A stretch of DNA of 46,896 nucleotides from Gracilaria caudata (taxonomy: Eukaryota; Rhodophyta; Florideophyceae; Gracilariales; Gracilariaceae): assembly GCA_030374735.1 (NCBI GenBank), contig JASCIV010000101.1, forward strand, positions 1 through 46,896. Reading direction: 5' to 3'. Every line of letters starts with the position of its first letter. Within the stretch, counting starts at the first letter, position 1. Below, in pieces: positions 10,189 to 21,677 of the stretch. The position numbers were made by a program, and so were the translations under genes. The notes under the pieces were generated by a model. That model saw nothing but the letters and a program-made list of their open reading frames with translations. It was not told where the DNA came from and made no database searches.

Positions 10189-11328
10189 GTTGACTAGAAG
10201 TTTCGAAACTCTGGGATATCGATGTAACTGATGTAGAAGCCTCTAGAAGGCTTTCGAAACAACCAGAAACTGCCTCGTCTACTCTTTTGTAGAATCATCC
10301 AGAACATGCCATAGAAGATTGTGGAACTCAAGGATGTACAAGTATTCCTTTCTATAAAACTATCTAGAACAAAGTACAACTAGTGTAAAGGAGCGGCCTG
10401 AACTCTGAGCTCTTGATAAAAAAGGACTTAATTGAAGTCATGTCACAATTTATCGAGTGTGTTTAAACCTTTATCCACAACAGTAAGTGCTCTCTATATG
10501 GTTTGTAACTTGTTTTGCCAACAGCCTTTCCGCTAGATTCGAACAAATCTAACTTTGCAACGCCAACTTCAACTTGGAAACAAAGCAGGAAAAGTCCAGG
10601 GGCATTTTTGTCATATTCAGCGACAACTTACTCCACGACGCGGGGAAAGGCTTGTCTTATGACGTGTATTAGTCGATTTGGCACTCAGTATTGTCTAGGG
10701 CGCACTCAACAAAACGAATAAGGGATGGCATCCATTACTAACTGTACTCGTGGAGCCAGCATTAGATATGAACAATTTCAAGCACTTGAACGGGGCGATC
10801 ATCCGCTTAGTAGCCGGGAGCTAACGAGAAAGGCTCCGCAGCTTCCGAAGTGTTCACTTATCCTTTGCTCTATGGTCTCTGACGTGTGCATCTGTGCATG
10901 GGTCATGTCTATGTCTAAATTTGACTAGATTTTTAACGCATATGCAAGTCAGTCAGTTACAAATACGGCTCTGAGATCATCTGTGGGGTTTGGAACACCT
11001 TTGAGGCCTCTGAGAATGCCACGGCGGAGAGGAGCGGCTTTGCATAAGATCGAAGTCTATCCACTTCGGCAAACATGGACACGAATCCTTCTCCACACGA
11101 TACTCTTTCTTGCTGATGGACTCTGACTAAGCATAGCATGCATTTCCGATATTGTAGGAAACGGCGGCTGAAAAGGAATAGCAAGAAGTGCACAGCACTT
11201 GAAGGAAGAGCTTCTCTTTGAATTTGAAAATGTAGGAGCAAGAAGTGCGCTGAATACCGTGACGGAGAAGAAACGGAGGTCAATTTTGGCAAAGGTTTTG
11301 AATCAAGAGCACATCTTAGTTGTTACAA
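10189..11328. other. Intergenic between convergent genes, no gene seen
   Basis: The stretch 10190-10380 has many TAGAA and TTCGAAA motifs, including one GAA-gt-TTC pair (near 10197) that looks like a heat-shock element. Its position after a gene end argues against that role. Short frames elsewhere lack features. Confidence 0.4.
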
Positions 11329-13071
11329 TTATAGAATTTGTAGTGAAGTATCACAGCGTTCTGCAAGTATTACTCCTACTTCCATCTTCGTGGCCTTTCT
11401 CCTGGCGATACACCTGCTCCCGTTTGCCCTTCGCACAAGTGATTGCTTGAACTCGAACGGTTCCTGCATAATGGCTCGATATATATCCCTGAAGTACGTA
11501 TATTCGAAACTATCATCGACTTCTGCGAACCGCTGTCGAGCACGTTTTAGGATCATCACCATCTCGTCAGAATTCTTCATCGCATCTTCTGGCGAATTGG
11601 ACCCGTATTGTTTCTTGATCACAAAATCCTCAAGAGAACGCTCACGATAATGAACCATAATTGGCTGATCATCTTCATCAACCGGACGATAAAGGTGGGT
11701 GGAACTAAGGTCCACTGGAGCATTTGCGTATGAAAATCCTCCGCACATATGTACTAGAGATTTAAGCCACCAATGATCTGTACGGGCAAATGATTTGCCA
11801 GTTTTCAGCTGCTTCTCAGCCATGTGGATGTATGCTTCTGGCAATGGCTCATCTGGAGTGTTCACGTATCCTGAGTTTTGCATGTTCAACCACCAAAACA
11901 TGAACTGCTTGTACTTGCTGTTCAGCCGTCGTCGCAAGTACTTTCGCAACACCTGCTTGCCTACCAATTCACGATTCTTTCCCATCCCCAACATCGCATA
12001 TTCATCTACATCTGCAAACATGATCCACTCACATCGAGATCTGGATGCCATGAGAAGATAGCTCAGTGCTTGAGTCTGCGAACGATGCCAAGGCCAATAC
12101 ATCACTTGTACATCCCACCGATCCTTGTACATCTCATCAAGATTCTCGTCAGCATCGTTGTCTATAATGAAAAACATGTCCACACCGACACGCTTGTAGT
12201 ATGCAATCCAGTCATCCAGATAGTTGGTAAACGGTTTGATTTGTGTAGCGAGACAAACTTCGTACCGAGGTTTCGAGTCTTTGGTATTTGGATCCAGCCC
12301 ATCTCCTAGGGCTTCAAACCTCTGTTCTGAATTGACAAACAGAAACTGCTCCACATCAGATTCCGAGTTCTCAAATTGCAGGCAAGTGTCATTCGGCAAT
12401 GGAATGAGGTCGCCTTCCTCAAGAGTAACATTGAGGTGTTCATGGATTCTTACAGTTCTTTCTCGAAGCTGTTCATCGACATGTTCGTTGCGGCGTAGAA
12501 CCAGAGAAATAAGTTCACCCTGTTTGATCGGTCGTTTAACTTGACATTGGAACACATCACCCTTGAGAGAGTGGCATGGATACACATCCTGCCCGACGAG
12601 ACAACCAACCACCTCAAAGCCACGATTAAACTTTCCCATTCTAACTCCTGTGGCATATATGAACAGCTCAATGTTCTTGCGGTTGTTAGGATACGGTCGA
12701 GCGTAATGCAGGAATACAAGTGGACGAGTCCAATCTCTTTCAACCATTTCCTTCACTTCAGGAGAGTCACGACGAATCTTATAAGTAGCATGAATGTGCG
12801 GAGGAAGTTCCCAGTCAGCATCTGTAGAAAGCTTCGCGTAGAACTCCTGATAGGCATCCATCCAATTTCTGTAAGAGATGTGCTCCTTGCGAGGGCCCGA
12901 CGTTGGAATAACTTCAACAACTGCGAGAAAAAAAGCGCAAAGAAAGCCCATAGATCTACAAATAGTTGGACGAGATCTTAGCTTCCGTAAACGACGTCGA
13001 ATCGTGGCAGGTCGCTTCGAGTCCGAGACGAGCGATTTCACGGACCGAAAAGAGTGCTTGAAAGGTGCCAT
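11329..13071 (-). CDS. Glycosyltransferase family 92 (DUF23) protein, type II membrane
   Basis: The intact single-exon product has 580 residues. A basic N-terminus (1-40) is followed by one hydrophobic segment (about 41-57), the layout of a Golgi type II membrane enzyme with a lumenal catalytic domain. The GT92 domain starts near residue 268: YEVCLATQIKPFTNYLDDWI, then GVDMFFIIDNDADEN, VMYWPWHRSQTQ, CEWIMFADVDEY (D354-V-D-E, the metal and sugar-nucleotide DxD-type site), and later KSLVHMCGGF and MVHYRERS. Family members transfer galactose in beta-1,4 linkage in animals and plants, but substrate use here is unknown. The ATG at 13069-13071 is used because the membrane anchor follows. Codon use matches the neighbouring host genes. 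Neighbours give no clue to pathway. Confidence 0.88.
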   Translation of the reverse strand: MAPFKHSFRSVKSLVSDSKRPATIRRRLRKLRSRPTICRSMGFLCAFFLAVVEVIPTSGPRKEHISYRNWMDAYQEFYAKLSTDADWELPPHIHATYKIRRDSPEVKEMVERDWTRPLVFLHYARPYPNNRKNIELFIYATGVRMGKFNRGFEVVGCLVGQDVYPCHSLKGDVFQCQVKRPIKQGELISLVLRRNEHVDEQLRERTVRIHEHLNVTLEEGDLIPLPNDTCLQFENSESDVEQFLFVNSEQRFEALGDGLDPNTKDSKPRYEVCLATQIKPFTNYLDDWIAYYKRVGVDMFFIIDNDADENLDEMYKDRWDVQVMYWPWHRSQTQALSYLLMASRSRCEWIMFADVDEYAMLGMGKNRELVGKQVLRKYLRRRLNSKYKQFMFWWLNMQNSGYVNTPDEPLPEAYIHMAEKQLKTGKSFARTDHWWLKSLVHMCGGFSYANAPVDLSSTHLYRPVDEDDQPIMVHYRERSLEDFVIKKQYGSNSPEDAMKNSDEMVMILKRARQRFAEVDDSFEYTYFRDIYRAIMQEPFEFKQSLVRRANGSRCIARRKATKMEVGVILAERCDTSLQIL

Positions 13072-13119
13072 GCTTCAAGCTTCCCCAACGGAAAGACGGA
13101 GGGACAATTTGTGAGCGGA

Positions 13120-16000
13120 GTTGGAAGTTGGGGCAGGTAGAACGTGGCGAAGACGGAGTTTAAGTGACAAATCGTATCGTAAGCTGCGTATGGCTCGACC
13201 TGCAGAAGACTTGCGGCATATCGGCAGCGAAGCAATCGGTTAGCGATATGGAGCCCATTCCTAAGCATATTGACAAAATGTTGAGATGAGGCAAGGTCAT
13301 ACGAGAATTCTGTGCTTCGAGATGCAGACAGCTGCAATGGAGCAGCTTCTGTATCAATGCCATGAAAAAGGGGTAAGGCATGTGTGGGTTAATTTGGCCA
13401 TGATCATGATGATGCAGCCTTGCTTCCGTCGTGTTCAGGAGTAACTGCTTACAGCTCCCATGACACAGCTTCATACTGTGGTGTATGAATATCGATGCCT
13501 CTACCTTTGTAAACCATCAACCACTTCACATACTGTGTAAATGGAAGGTATGTATGTCATAGAATATGATATTGGCAGGAGTTATACCTATCTGCATGCC
13601 TGGCTTACCCTTTGAAATCTCGCCATTCGATGTAGTGTGCTTCGTTTTCATTCGTGACATTGTTTTTCTTCGTCAAAGACAGACGCGACATCAAAGGTGG
13701 AATGTTGAGGAGTGCATAACTTCCCTCATTTATCGCAGTTGGACTCTTCATTAGTGCCAAACTACATCTTTTAAGGGCGCATACCCTCTCGGTACTTGTA
13801 GTCGCGAGGTTGGCGTGGATCGATAAGCTATCGGAGAGAATAGAAGATATGGCGGGAAATTGTAGAGGGTTCTGTCTGGTCTCTTTTCAAGTGGTATTTA
13901 TTGTGCGACGGGTTGAGTCGTGACGGCTGTTGATGGCCAGAATTTCAGAAACTCGTTGACTACCGCCGTTCTCCCATCCTGCAGTGAACGCCTCCCGTGA
14001 GGCCGTTCGGCGCCTGTGCGCCGTTCTAACTGCCACCTCTCGACATGGGTGCTGTTCTACGACACTGACGACCCCGCCAGGGCCGTCAGCGCCCGCCTAC
14101 CGTGGGAGTTAGAGCCGCTACCATACGCAAAAAACACCTTCTCTCGTTTGCTTCTGTACGTCTCTACAGTTGGGAATATTATTAATATGATTATTATGTT
14201 CCCAGGGGTCTTCCATCATCATGATGGACATTGGCCACGTGCACGAAGTCATCAAACTGCGTCACAAACGAATTCACTATATCGTGAATCACAGTGACTA
14301 CAACAGTGATCAGCATGAGCCATCCATGAGTCATCTAAAGAGGTTTGAAATTTGCCATGGCAGCGTTGTAGATTCAAGGTTCTCCACTAGAGTTAAGCGC
14401 AAGACTCATTTCTCAGGGTCCTGACATCATTTGGTGTTTAATGCCTTGCTTCTGTTTCAGGCATCCTGAACAAATTTGTCAAATTTAGGTCCAACAGAAA
14501 CTTGTAGGGAGGAATGGTCGTCTTGTGCATAGGAGTTGCACAGCTCGTCTGAGACAGCATCACCTGACTAGCTCCTGTCACATTTTAGATTTATATTCAC
14601 TTTGAAATTCACTCAGCGTCCCTGGGTGGCTCAGCAATTGTATGTCATTCGGTCTGCAGTCTATGGAGATCCCTTCCAGGGGGGCCAACGTTAAAGCACT
14701 GCAGGAGACGCGGAATGCCCTGGTTGACATGTTGCTCTGGTGAACTGCAAGTCAATGAATCAACATGCCAGGTTCTTGACAATGTGAACGTGCCCATCTA
14801 GACTAGATGTTGATGCACTTTTCAATTTACCAAACCTTGCATCTCTGATGACTACTTCACAAACAAATGAATCGTTTCTACACTACCCTGGGGCAAGAGA
14901 GAGCCGTACATTTCCTACCTCTTTCGTGGGAAATTGGTGGGGCACTGCCGTAGAACAGTAGTGATCAACTTAACTCGTTCGTTCCTTCTTTTGGATAGAG
15001 GGACTGGAATTCCCATCTGGAATTCGGCAATCGTTCGATGAGTTTTCTTCGAGGTTACCAAGACATTTGAGGAAGGACTCTGCGTTTTGCGAGCGAAGGC
15101 ATCGCACAGCGTTGCAAAATTCACAGTTACTTGTCCGTATACACCGAGAATAGCTGGGCCTTGGCCTGCAATGGGATTTAGGGCCTCTAAAATGGTGCGG
15201 TTGTCGCAAAAAGGAGCTAGAAACGTTCTTCAGAACGTCATTTATGGTAGGTCGCCGGCGATCACAGTCTTTGATAGAGAGACGCAGAAAAGGAAATAAA
15301 AATGTATGCTTCCGTAGAGAATTCCAGCCCAGCGGGCAGAGAGCACTAACAAAGTCAACAGCCAATCGTTAACGAAAAAAGACAACACTAAAAAGATGCA
15401 GAGAGCCAAGCTTAGACACGGTAATTTATTTAGACAAAAGAATGAACAAATATATATTTATATTTCTATATTTTATATATTTCATATATATGTGATAAAA
15501 AGTATTTACAGAGGATATCAAATGTGTGAAAACACGGTAGCCGAAAAAAAAATTGTCTCTCGATAGTAGTATTGTTATTTTTCTAAATTGGCAACTACAA
15601 TAATGCATTCAAAGCTCTTGGGCTTTCGGCAAGCCTATGTTTCAAATGGCGCAAGCAATATCCTTTTCCGTATAGTTTACGCGACAGAACGCTCGCTGAT
15701 GATTACGTCCGCTCTGATGGAGCTAACGCTGACTCTGAACGCTTAGGTCGCAAACGCAGCAACGCTTGAGGATAACCTTGCGAGGAGGGGGATTAAGACG
15801 ACGCTTTGCTTTCTGGGTTACTATGCGAAAGATGTGATGCTCGCGACACGTCTTTGGAGGCTTAATTGCTGACGGTTTGATCCGTTTTACCGGGTTCGGA
15901 ATTCTTTTTCAAACGTTACTCAGGATCCACCACAGAAGAGTATTCACTCGATGAAACGATAGACATTTGCACTTTACGTGAGACGGACAAAGTCAATAAT
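13120..16000. other. Long stretch without a recognised gene
   Basis: Frames of 60-131 codons occur (largest 14970-15365 minus, 131 codons; 15087-15299 plus, 70 codons), but none carries motifs I know. The segment 15420-15610 is strongly AT-rich. Unspliced small exons could be hidden here. Confidence 0.4.
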
Positions 16001-16323
16001 CACAAAAATTGCCAAAAGAGCAGTTGTAGATGATATACGCTTGAACGATTGCCTCACAGCCGCAGGTAGATTTCAACCTTACGCCGTATCACACAGCGTG
16101 TCTAGCAACAACTGGTACAAAGCCACACTATGTGAGGGACGGAATCGCAGAAACAACCAAGGGCCAGGGAGAAACAAGCAACCAAAGAACCCACGAATGC
16201 AAGCAAGACGAGCAGGCCGACAAGATGACAGAGTCAGCCCAGTTGTGGTGCAAACCACCGGATGAACTGGAAAAGACCGCCTCGCGGTGGAAGCATGCAC
16301 AGGGTGTTCAGACCTGCTCCCTT

Positions 16324-16391
16324 GCGGGTAGGTCAGCTGGTAGAACCCTCTGATAGGGCTTGTGCTAGCCGGGTGTAAATCTGGGTAGCCC
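16324..16391 (+). other. tRNA-like sequence (possible tRNA-derived repeat)
   Basis: GTCAGCTGGTAGAAC resembles a tRNA D-arm and A box. CCCTCTGATAGGG forms a possible anticodon arm with GAT. CCGGGTGTAAATCTGGG is a degenerate T-arm and B box. The acceptor stem does not pair well, so a working tRNA gene is unlikely; a SINE or pseudo-tRNA head fits better. Confidence 0.3.
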
Positions 16392-16754
16392 CGTTGCGAG
16401 CGTGCGGTCGGAGGAAAAGGGAAAGAATCGGTACTTCAGCTCAAGGTGTGGGCATGCCACAGCGTGTAGAGTAAACAGTGTAAAATTTGCGGGATCCGGA
16501 AAATGTCCGGCAGATGAGCCGCGCTCGGTAGCACTGACTCATGAGGGTGTGGGAAATATTCCCGGAATGACGGGCCAAACCTGGCGATTCAGGGCAAAGT
16601 GGCGACGGCCCGTAAGACGGAAAAGAATGATAAAAAGTAAAGAAGAAAAGATCGTAACGACGGATGTGCACTTCTTAGTGATAGAGGCTGATGAAGAGCC
16701 CGCGATATCGACGGGATTCCCTGCGAAGGGCTGTTCCGTGCGAGAGCGGTCATA

Positions 16755-17030
16755 AATCAGAGCCAAGTCCTCCTTGGAGGAGGTTTACTGAGCATAATTG
16801 CTGTGTCATGACACTATATGTAGTGCTACTTTAGCTACAGCTAGAATGTCCTAAGTACTCCAGCATTGCTGGCCATCACACCCCACGTGTGCAACTAACG
16901 GCCCCTTGCCACGACGCATCCGCCAACCGCGGCCAGGCACGCACACGTGTGCAACACATAATAACCCACTATTGGGCGTCCCGTAATAGTGCCTGAAACA
17001 GAAAAAGTCTAATAGGTAGTCATAATAGCG
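16755..17030 (+). repeat. LTR-like repeat fragment, copy A
   Basis: It shares an ordered set of blocks with 18765-18960: GGAGGTTTA, then CACTATAT.TAGTG, then a CCAGCATTGCTGG palindrome and a CACGTG-type motif. The spacing and a purine run before GGAGGTTTA suggest a polypurine tract and the start of an LTR. It abuts the truncated Gypsy-3 coding sequence. Confidence 0.4.
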
Positions 17031-17059
17031 GTGTTTCGGCGGGACAGCCGGATCAACTC

Positions 17060-19742
17060 TTATGAAGACCATGTGCACCAATCCCTTCCGAGGGCGTTTT
17101 GCTCTACAATTTTGACACAAGTGCCAAGCGCGGACCGAGCCAAAGCGATCGATGACCAGCGTCATGAGCCATTGTGTTTCCTTTCCGGCTCTTTCTCCGG
17201 GTCGGCAGCTAATTGGTCTGTTCCTGAAAAAGAAGGATACGCAGTCGTAAGATCTATGTGTCGTCTCGACTATTTTGTGTTCGGACACGAAGTCAACATC
17301 TTTACGGACCATACGAATCTCGTATATCTTTACGATCCTTACGGCCGTTTTCCAGGAATCTCCAGGCAGACCGCCAGCAAGCTTATGCGTTGTGCACTGA
17401 AGCTGAGCGCCTTTCGATACATAGTTCAACATTTACCTGGGGAGGCCAATGTCTGTGCAGACATGCTGACGGGGTGGGCTGTCAACCACAGCTGTACATT
17501 AAAGGCGGCCAAGGTTCTCCGTGCGATGGCTCTCATGGCAGCGCCGATCAATCCTGGAACCGATCCGAAGTTGGATTGGCCAACACCCCGTGAGATCATG
17601 GACGAACAATCTGCAACGAAAGAGTCGCCTCCCAAGGAATTCGTTTACACTTCTAATAGCACTACAAATGCCAAAGGAGTTCTTTGGATACCGATGAACT
17701 GTAAGCTTCTGAAGCTGCGTCTTTTGATCGCAGCTCACACAGGAAATGGTTGGCACAGAAGTTTTAATTTTACACTCGCAGTCATGAAGGCATTTTTAAC
17801 TGGAAGAATCAAGAGGATGATGTGAACTCATTTGTTAAGTCTTGCTTGCATTTTCTTTGCACTGAAAAAGAAAAGATGATTCCGCGTCCCCTCGGTAATT
17901 TCCTTTAGGCCACTGCACCTAATGAATTCCTGCACTTTGATTTTTGTTATATGTCACCAGCTCAGGATAATCAGCTCTACGGCTTGATCCTTAAGGATGA
18001 CCAGAGTGGGTATGTGTGGCTCGTTCCAACTGCGGAGATATCAACTGAGGTCGGGGCGGACAATCTCGTTAAATGATTTGCTGCATTTGGCGTCGTACGG
18101 CAATGGATTTCCGACAGAGGATCGCACTTCAAGAATGAAGTAGTTCGTTTACTGGAAGACAGGACCAATTCAGCGCACCCTTTTACCGTAGTGCAATGGG
18201 AAAACCCAGAAACGCACCGAGAAGTTCGGGATCTCGTCCTCCTTGAGAGTAGCGAGCTGGAGGAGCCTCTCCAGGTTGATACGGCGAAGCTGGGGTGTAA
18301 TTCCGGGGTCAGCTTCACGACTAGCGTCGGAGATTTACGAGGTGTACGTCGTAGACGGTTGCGGGCCACGAATGTGAGTATAAGGTTCCTCCTATGGAGT
18401 ATGACAACCCGTATAGCGGAGGGTGTGAGGAGCCAATAGGGCAACGAGCACCGGAGGAAATCCGCGGAAAAAACCACCCGAAATGGGGAAAGAACAACCA
18501 CAGACAGTGGGAATATAACAAGAAATGCGACCCTCGAGGGCACGGGGAACGGTCACAAGATATCGTTGAAACAACCCTATACAAGGGCGAGAACACGGTG
18601 TATACCGGGGTAACAGCCGGCGACGAACGGTAGAATAGACAGTGTCTCTAGACGAGCCAAGGGCGGTGATAGTCCGTACACTACGGGTGCGCACGCTCCG
18701 CGGGGAGGTTAACGACACGCCGAGGCGGAAAGCTATCAGAGCGAAAACACGACTTAGTCGGGAACCCTTGGTTGGGGAGGTTTAATTGGTGGCGAAGGCC
18801 CGTGGTCGAGCCACTATATAGTGTGTCTACCTCCCTACACTAAGTGCAAATATATATCTAAAATACCAGCAATGCTGTGCCAGCCATCCGGCGCAACCGT
18901 GATACACGTGGACCAAATGCCAGCAATGCGCGCAACCGGGGTGGATGAGGGCCCTCTAGCAGCGGTAGTAAGCATCGCACTGCACGGACGCAAAAACGAC
19001 TACGTCGGTGAAATCTGCCCTCAGAGAGGTTGCACTACATTTACGCTCGCTGTCCACTCACCGTTTTCAAAGGAAATCGGCAGGATACTCCGCTCTCTGC
19101 TATCCCATGCTCTGCTCGGGGCAGGGTTCGTAAGCTGGACGAAATTCGAGTTGCACAGCTGGCAAATATCGAGGTTACACAAAACGCTATGAATGATATG
19201 CACAAAGACGTGGTGATGCGTGTGAGCAAGAGGAGAAAGCAGGCAATTGAGTCACACAATCGTAAGACTAATGTCCGTCCTGTGAACTTTAGCGAAGGTG
19301 AATACGTCTTACGAGGTAATTTGCAACGCGAACGCACACGTAAACCGTCGCTGAAATGGACGGGTCCGTACCGTGTACTTGAATGCCGTTCGGAATACAT
19401 TTTCGTAATTGAATCTCTCCTCAATGGGAAGAAGGAGGAAGTACATGGCCGCCGATAAAAATTTTTTTCGGAACAAGGATTATGGGGTCACCGAAGAACT
19501 TCGAGCGTACCTGGCATATCAAGATGGGAAACTACTCGTTGTTGAATCCTTTGAGGACATCTGGGAAAAGCAAGGCTTGGTGGAGCTCCTCGTCAAGTGG
19601 CGTGGATTTTCTACGGACGAAACCGATTAGGTCGCTCTTGAAGCGCTCCAAGATGAAGTACCAGTCTTGGTCAAAGAATATCTCGCTGATCTCGCAAAAA
19701 TCGGGACGAAGCGTCAACGCACCGTCGTTGCTTCCATATAAG
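17060..19742 (+). pseudogene. Gypsy-3 pol remnant: RNase H, integrase, chromodomain
   Basis: The 5' part is missing, with RNase H entered near 17080. RNase H pieces include EPLCFLSGSF, NWSVPEKEGYAVV, VNIFTDHTNLVYL and the HLPGEANVCADMLTGW tail. Integrase follows: a damaged zinc-finger region (GNGWHRSFNFTLAVMKAF, CLHFLCTEKEK), the catalytic core start with FLHFDFCYMSPAQDNQLYG, and ISDRGSHFKNEV holding the second Asp. The core is cut at about 18190 by an insert and resumes near 19030 (CPLTVFKGNRQDTPLSAI). It ends in a chromodomain-like segment (VELLVKWRGFSTDETD). Lesions: TGA at 17823-17825, several other stops, a frameshift in an A/T run at 19457-19468, and TAG at 19628-19630 where the family has Trp. 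The third catalytic residue of the integrase (Glu) is lost with the insert. Confidence 0.8.
18193..19028 (+). mobile_element. 0.8-kb insert splitting Gypsy-3 integrase (includes repeat copy B)
   Basis: The Gypsy-3 integrase frame stops making sense after HPFTVV (about 18192) and resumes at about 19030. The left 110 bases of the insert keep a short open frame (WENPETHREVRDLVLLES). The right half, 18765-18960, shares its block order with 16755-16900 and holds two CCAGCAATG motifs. This suggests a small non-autonomous LTR element or a partial one. I could not define terminal repeats or a target duplication. Confidence 0.5.
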
Positions 19743-20049
19743 TAATTGCCTTGGATTCTCACTGTGCCAATTACGGAGCGCTGTTGAAAATAACAAAGCA
19801 CCGCTGGTGCGTCGTTGAAGCATATGCGCTGTATGACGTCGAAGCGGGCACGTGCAGCGTCGATGGTGCGTTGAAGACGCAGATGCATGCCGAATGATAT
19901 CAGATGCAGACACGCACAAGTCTAACGCGAACCCTATCTATTATTCGTAAGGCTATGAACAGGACATGTGGTGTGTAGCTCTCGTGCAAGACGAAGTTGC
20001 GCTGATGATTTATTCTCTTGTACAATCAGGAGAAGAACTTTGACGGGAG

Positions 20050-20272
20050 TGTGTAGTTCTGGCCGCGCGTCTCTTCGCGTGGCAAAGATGCTTTTCTTTT
20101 ACTTAATAGAGAAACAACTTCAACAAAACTAGCCCTCCGTTCTGTGCACTGAGCTTTGCAGCCGCACGAGTAATGACATAGTCTGCGCTTGCCTGCAGCC
20201 CGATCTGGAGTTGCAGGCAAGCTGCGGGGGAGCTCTTTGGCGCAGCGATCTCCAGCGCAATCAGAATCGACA
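20050..20272 (-). repeat. Copia-2 3' LTR (putative)
   Basis: This block runs TGTGTAG...TCGACA on the plus strand. It is immediately followed by a pyrimidine run (CTCCCTCCCTCACCC, 20273-20287), which on the minus strand is a polypurine tract next to an LTR. Copia-3 has the same arrangement (a C-run after its left LTR). The partner LTR is missing because Gypsy-1 replaced the 5' part, so the limits cannot be confirmed. Confidence 0.45.
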
Positions 20273-20303
20273 CTCCCTCCCTCACCCGCGTAAGTGTATG
20301 TTA

Positions 20304-21578
20304 GTGCAAAGAAACGGACGTGGAAAAATGGACAAGCAGGACGTCCGTTGTAAAGCATGCGGCGAAAGGGTTGGGAAAAACGGTGAGAAGGGCCAAACGG
20401 GCGCGATTTGTGCCGAAGGGTTGAAGGCAATAGAGTATAAGTAAAGACCGGCACAGATACGACGAAGGAGGTGCAGATTGAGGCCACAGAGTAGCCATTA
20501 GGTGGCACAGACTTGACTTGTTCCAAGTGACGTTTCGTCCCACAAAAAACTGGTTACTAACCAGATATGTTCCCCAGTTACGATGAGAACTGTACCCTCA
20601 AAAGTAGCACCGCTGTCACCAGTGTGTGTAGGAAGAACCGCAGCAATACAGGAAGAGAACAGACCGTCGGAGTTGAAGGCCAACAGTAAGAAGCGTGGAC
20701 CCAACTGCGTCCCGATAGGGGGCCAGAAAGAGAGCAGTCGTAAGGTGACCAGTCCAAGTCGGGAGGAAGCCAGATGTCCAATAGAAAAGATTATGGTGCA
20801 TGATGGAAGTGATGTGGTAAGAAGCAAAAAAGGGTTGCAACGAGTGGGGTTCTACGCAATTTGTAGCGCCCAGAATGGTCCTGAGTCCATGTTTCCAATT
20901 GACATTGGCAGTCGACAGACAAGGGGGTGGCGAAATGTCAGTTTTGTGGTGAAACCCGAGACCCTTAGAGCGAAGGCGTTACCGATACCACTGCTGCCAA
21001 AGCCAAGGGTTCATATGAGAAATTGGCGGCGGGCGGGGGTGGTGATTCAGAGGAAAGTGAGTCAATGATGCGAGGAAAATCCGGGGTTTTCAGTGTCAAA
21101 GATGGGCCCCGGCTCCCGTGAGAAAAGTGAGGCTGCAAAGGAACATCATAAAGAAGGAGTGGTGGTGATAGGGAAGAGAGAAAGTGGAAGATGCCTCGTG
21201 TTCGCAGCGGTGAATGCGGTGGGTAGAGTGTTGGGTGATGAGGCAGGCAGAAAGTTGGAGTTGTGGCTGGAGCGGAACAAAATCGCGTTCAAATCGATTG
21301 GAAGTATGCAGCGAACAGTGCATAGTGTGCATCCCCGAATTAATTTTCGAGAAATCAAAGATCGAGAATTTGTGGAAGACAAGTTTCTGTGGCTCGGGAA
21401 AGTGGAAAGAGGCATATATTTGGTACGGATGCGTGCGGGAAATAAGGTGGATCACTCTATAATGATCGATGGATGGCGAAAGGGGGTGTTGGATAATGAA
21501 GAGAAAAGGGGGCCTCATTTGTGTGCAGCGTCGATCAAAGCATGTGGAGGGAAAAATGTGACCGGGCTCTATATTTAA
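20304..21578 (+). pseudogene. Copia-2 antisense ORF (aORF), Cys/His/Asp protein, broken
   Basis: One frame runs from about 20304 to 21578 with stops at 20442-20444, two more before 20583, and TGA at 21066-21068; the pieces 20583-21068 and 21093-21578 are long and open. The N-terminus has a possible zinc cluster (CKACGERVG...GAIC); the middle is very basic. The last 130 codons match the intact Copia-3 antisense protein: GRCLVFAAVNAVGRVLG (Cys codon 21192), then GIYLVRMRA..VDHSIMID (His codon 21453), then VLDNEE 13 residues after the His. The Cys-to-His distance is 87 residues against 85 in Copia-3. It converges on Copia-2 pol, stopping 100 bp from the pol stop. The fold suggests a cysteine peptidase-like enzyme, which is inference. 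Whether the first 280 bp belong to the gene is uncertain. Confidence 0.6.
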
Positions 21579-21677
21579 GAGGTGCGCGAAGTGTATGACT
21601 CCAAGTGCAAGTAGTAATGGGGAATCGTAGCCTCGAATTATACATTGTTCCGTTGCAATAAAGAGCTTCCCTGTTGA

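Noticed and set aside
10190..10380. Heat-shock element cluster
   Set aside because: Only one proper GAA-nn-TTC pair is present and the position is downstream of one gene and far from the start of the next, so a promoter role is unsupported.
14630..14700. tRNA-like GTGGCTCAGCAATTG with pairing CCCTGG/CCAGGG ends
   Set aside because: No B box (GGTTCRANYCC) and no anticodon arm. Similarity is limited to the D-arm-like start.
15420..15610. Replication origin or matrix attachment region (AT-rich tract)
   Set aside because: AT-richness alone with no repeated motif or context does not support a function.
17977..18543. 188-codon minus frame across Gypsy-3 and its insert
   Set aside because: It crosses the boundary between two unrelated sequences and overlaps clear integrase coding on the plus strand.
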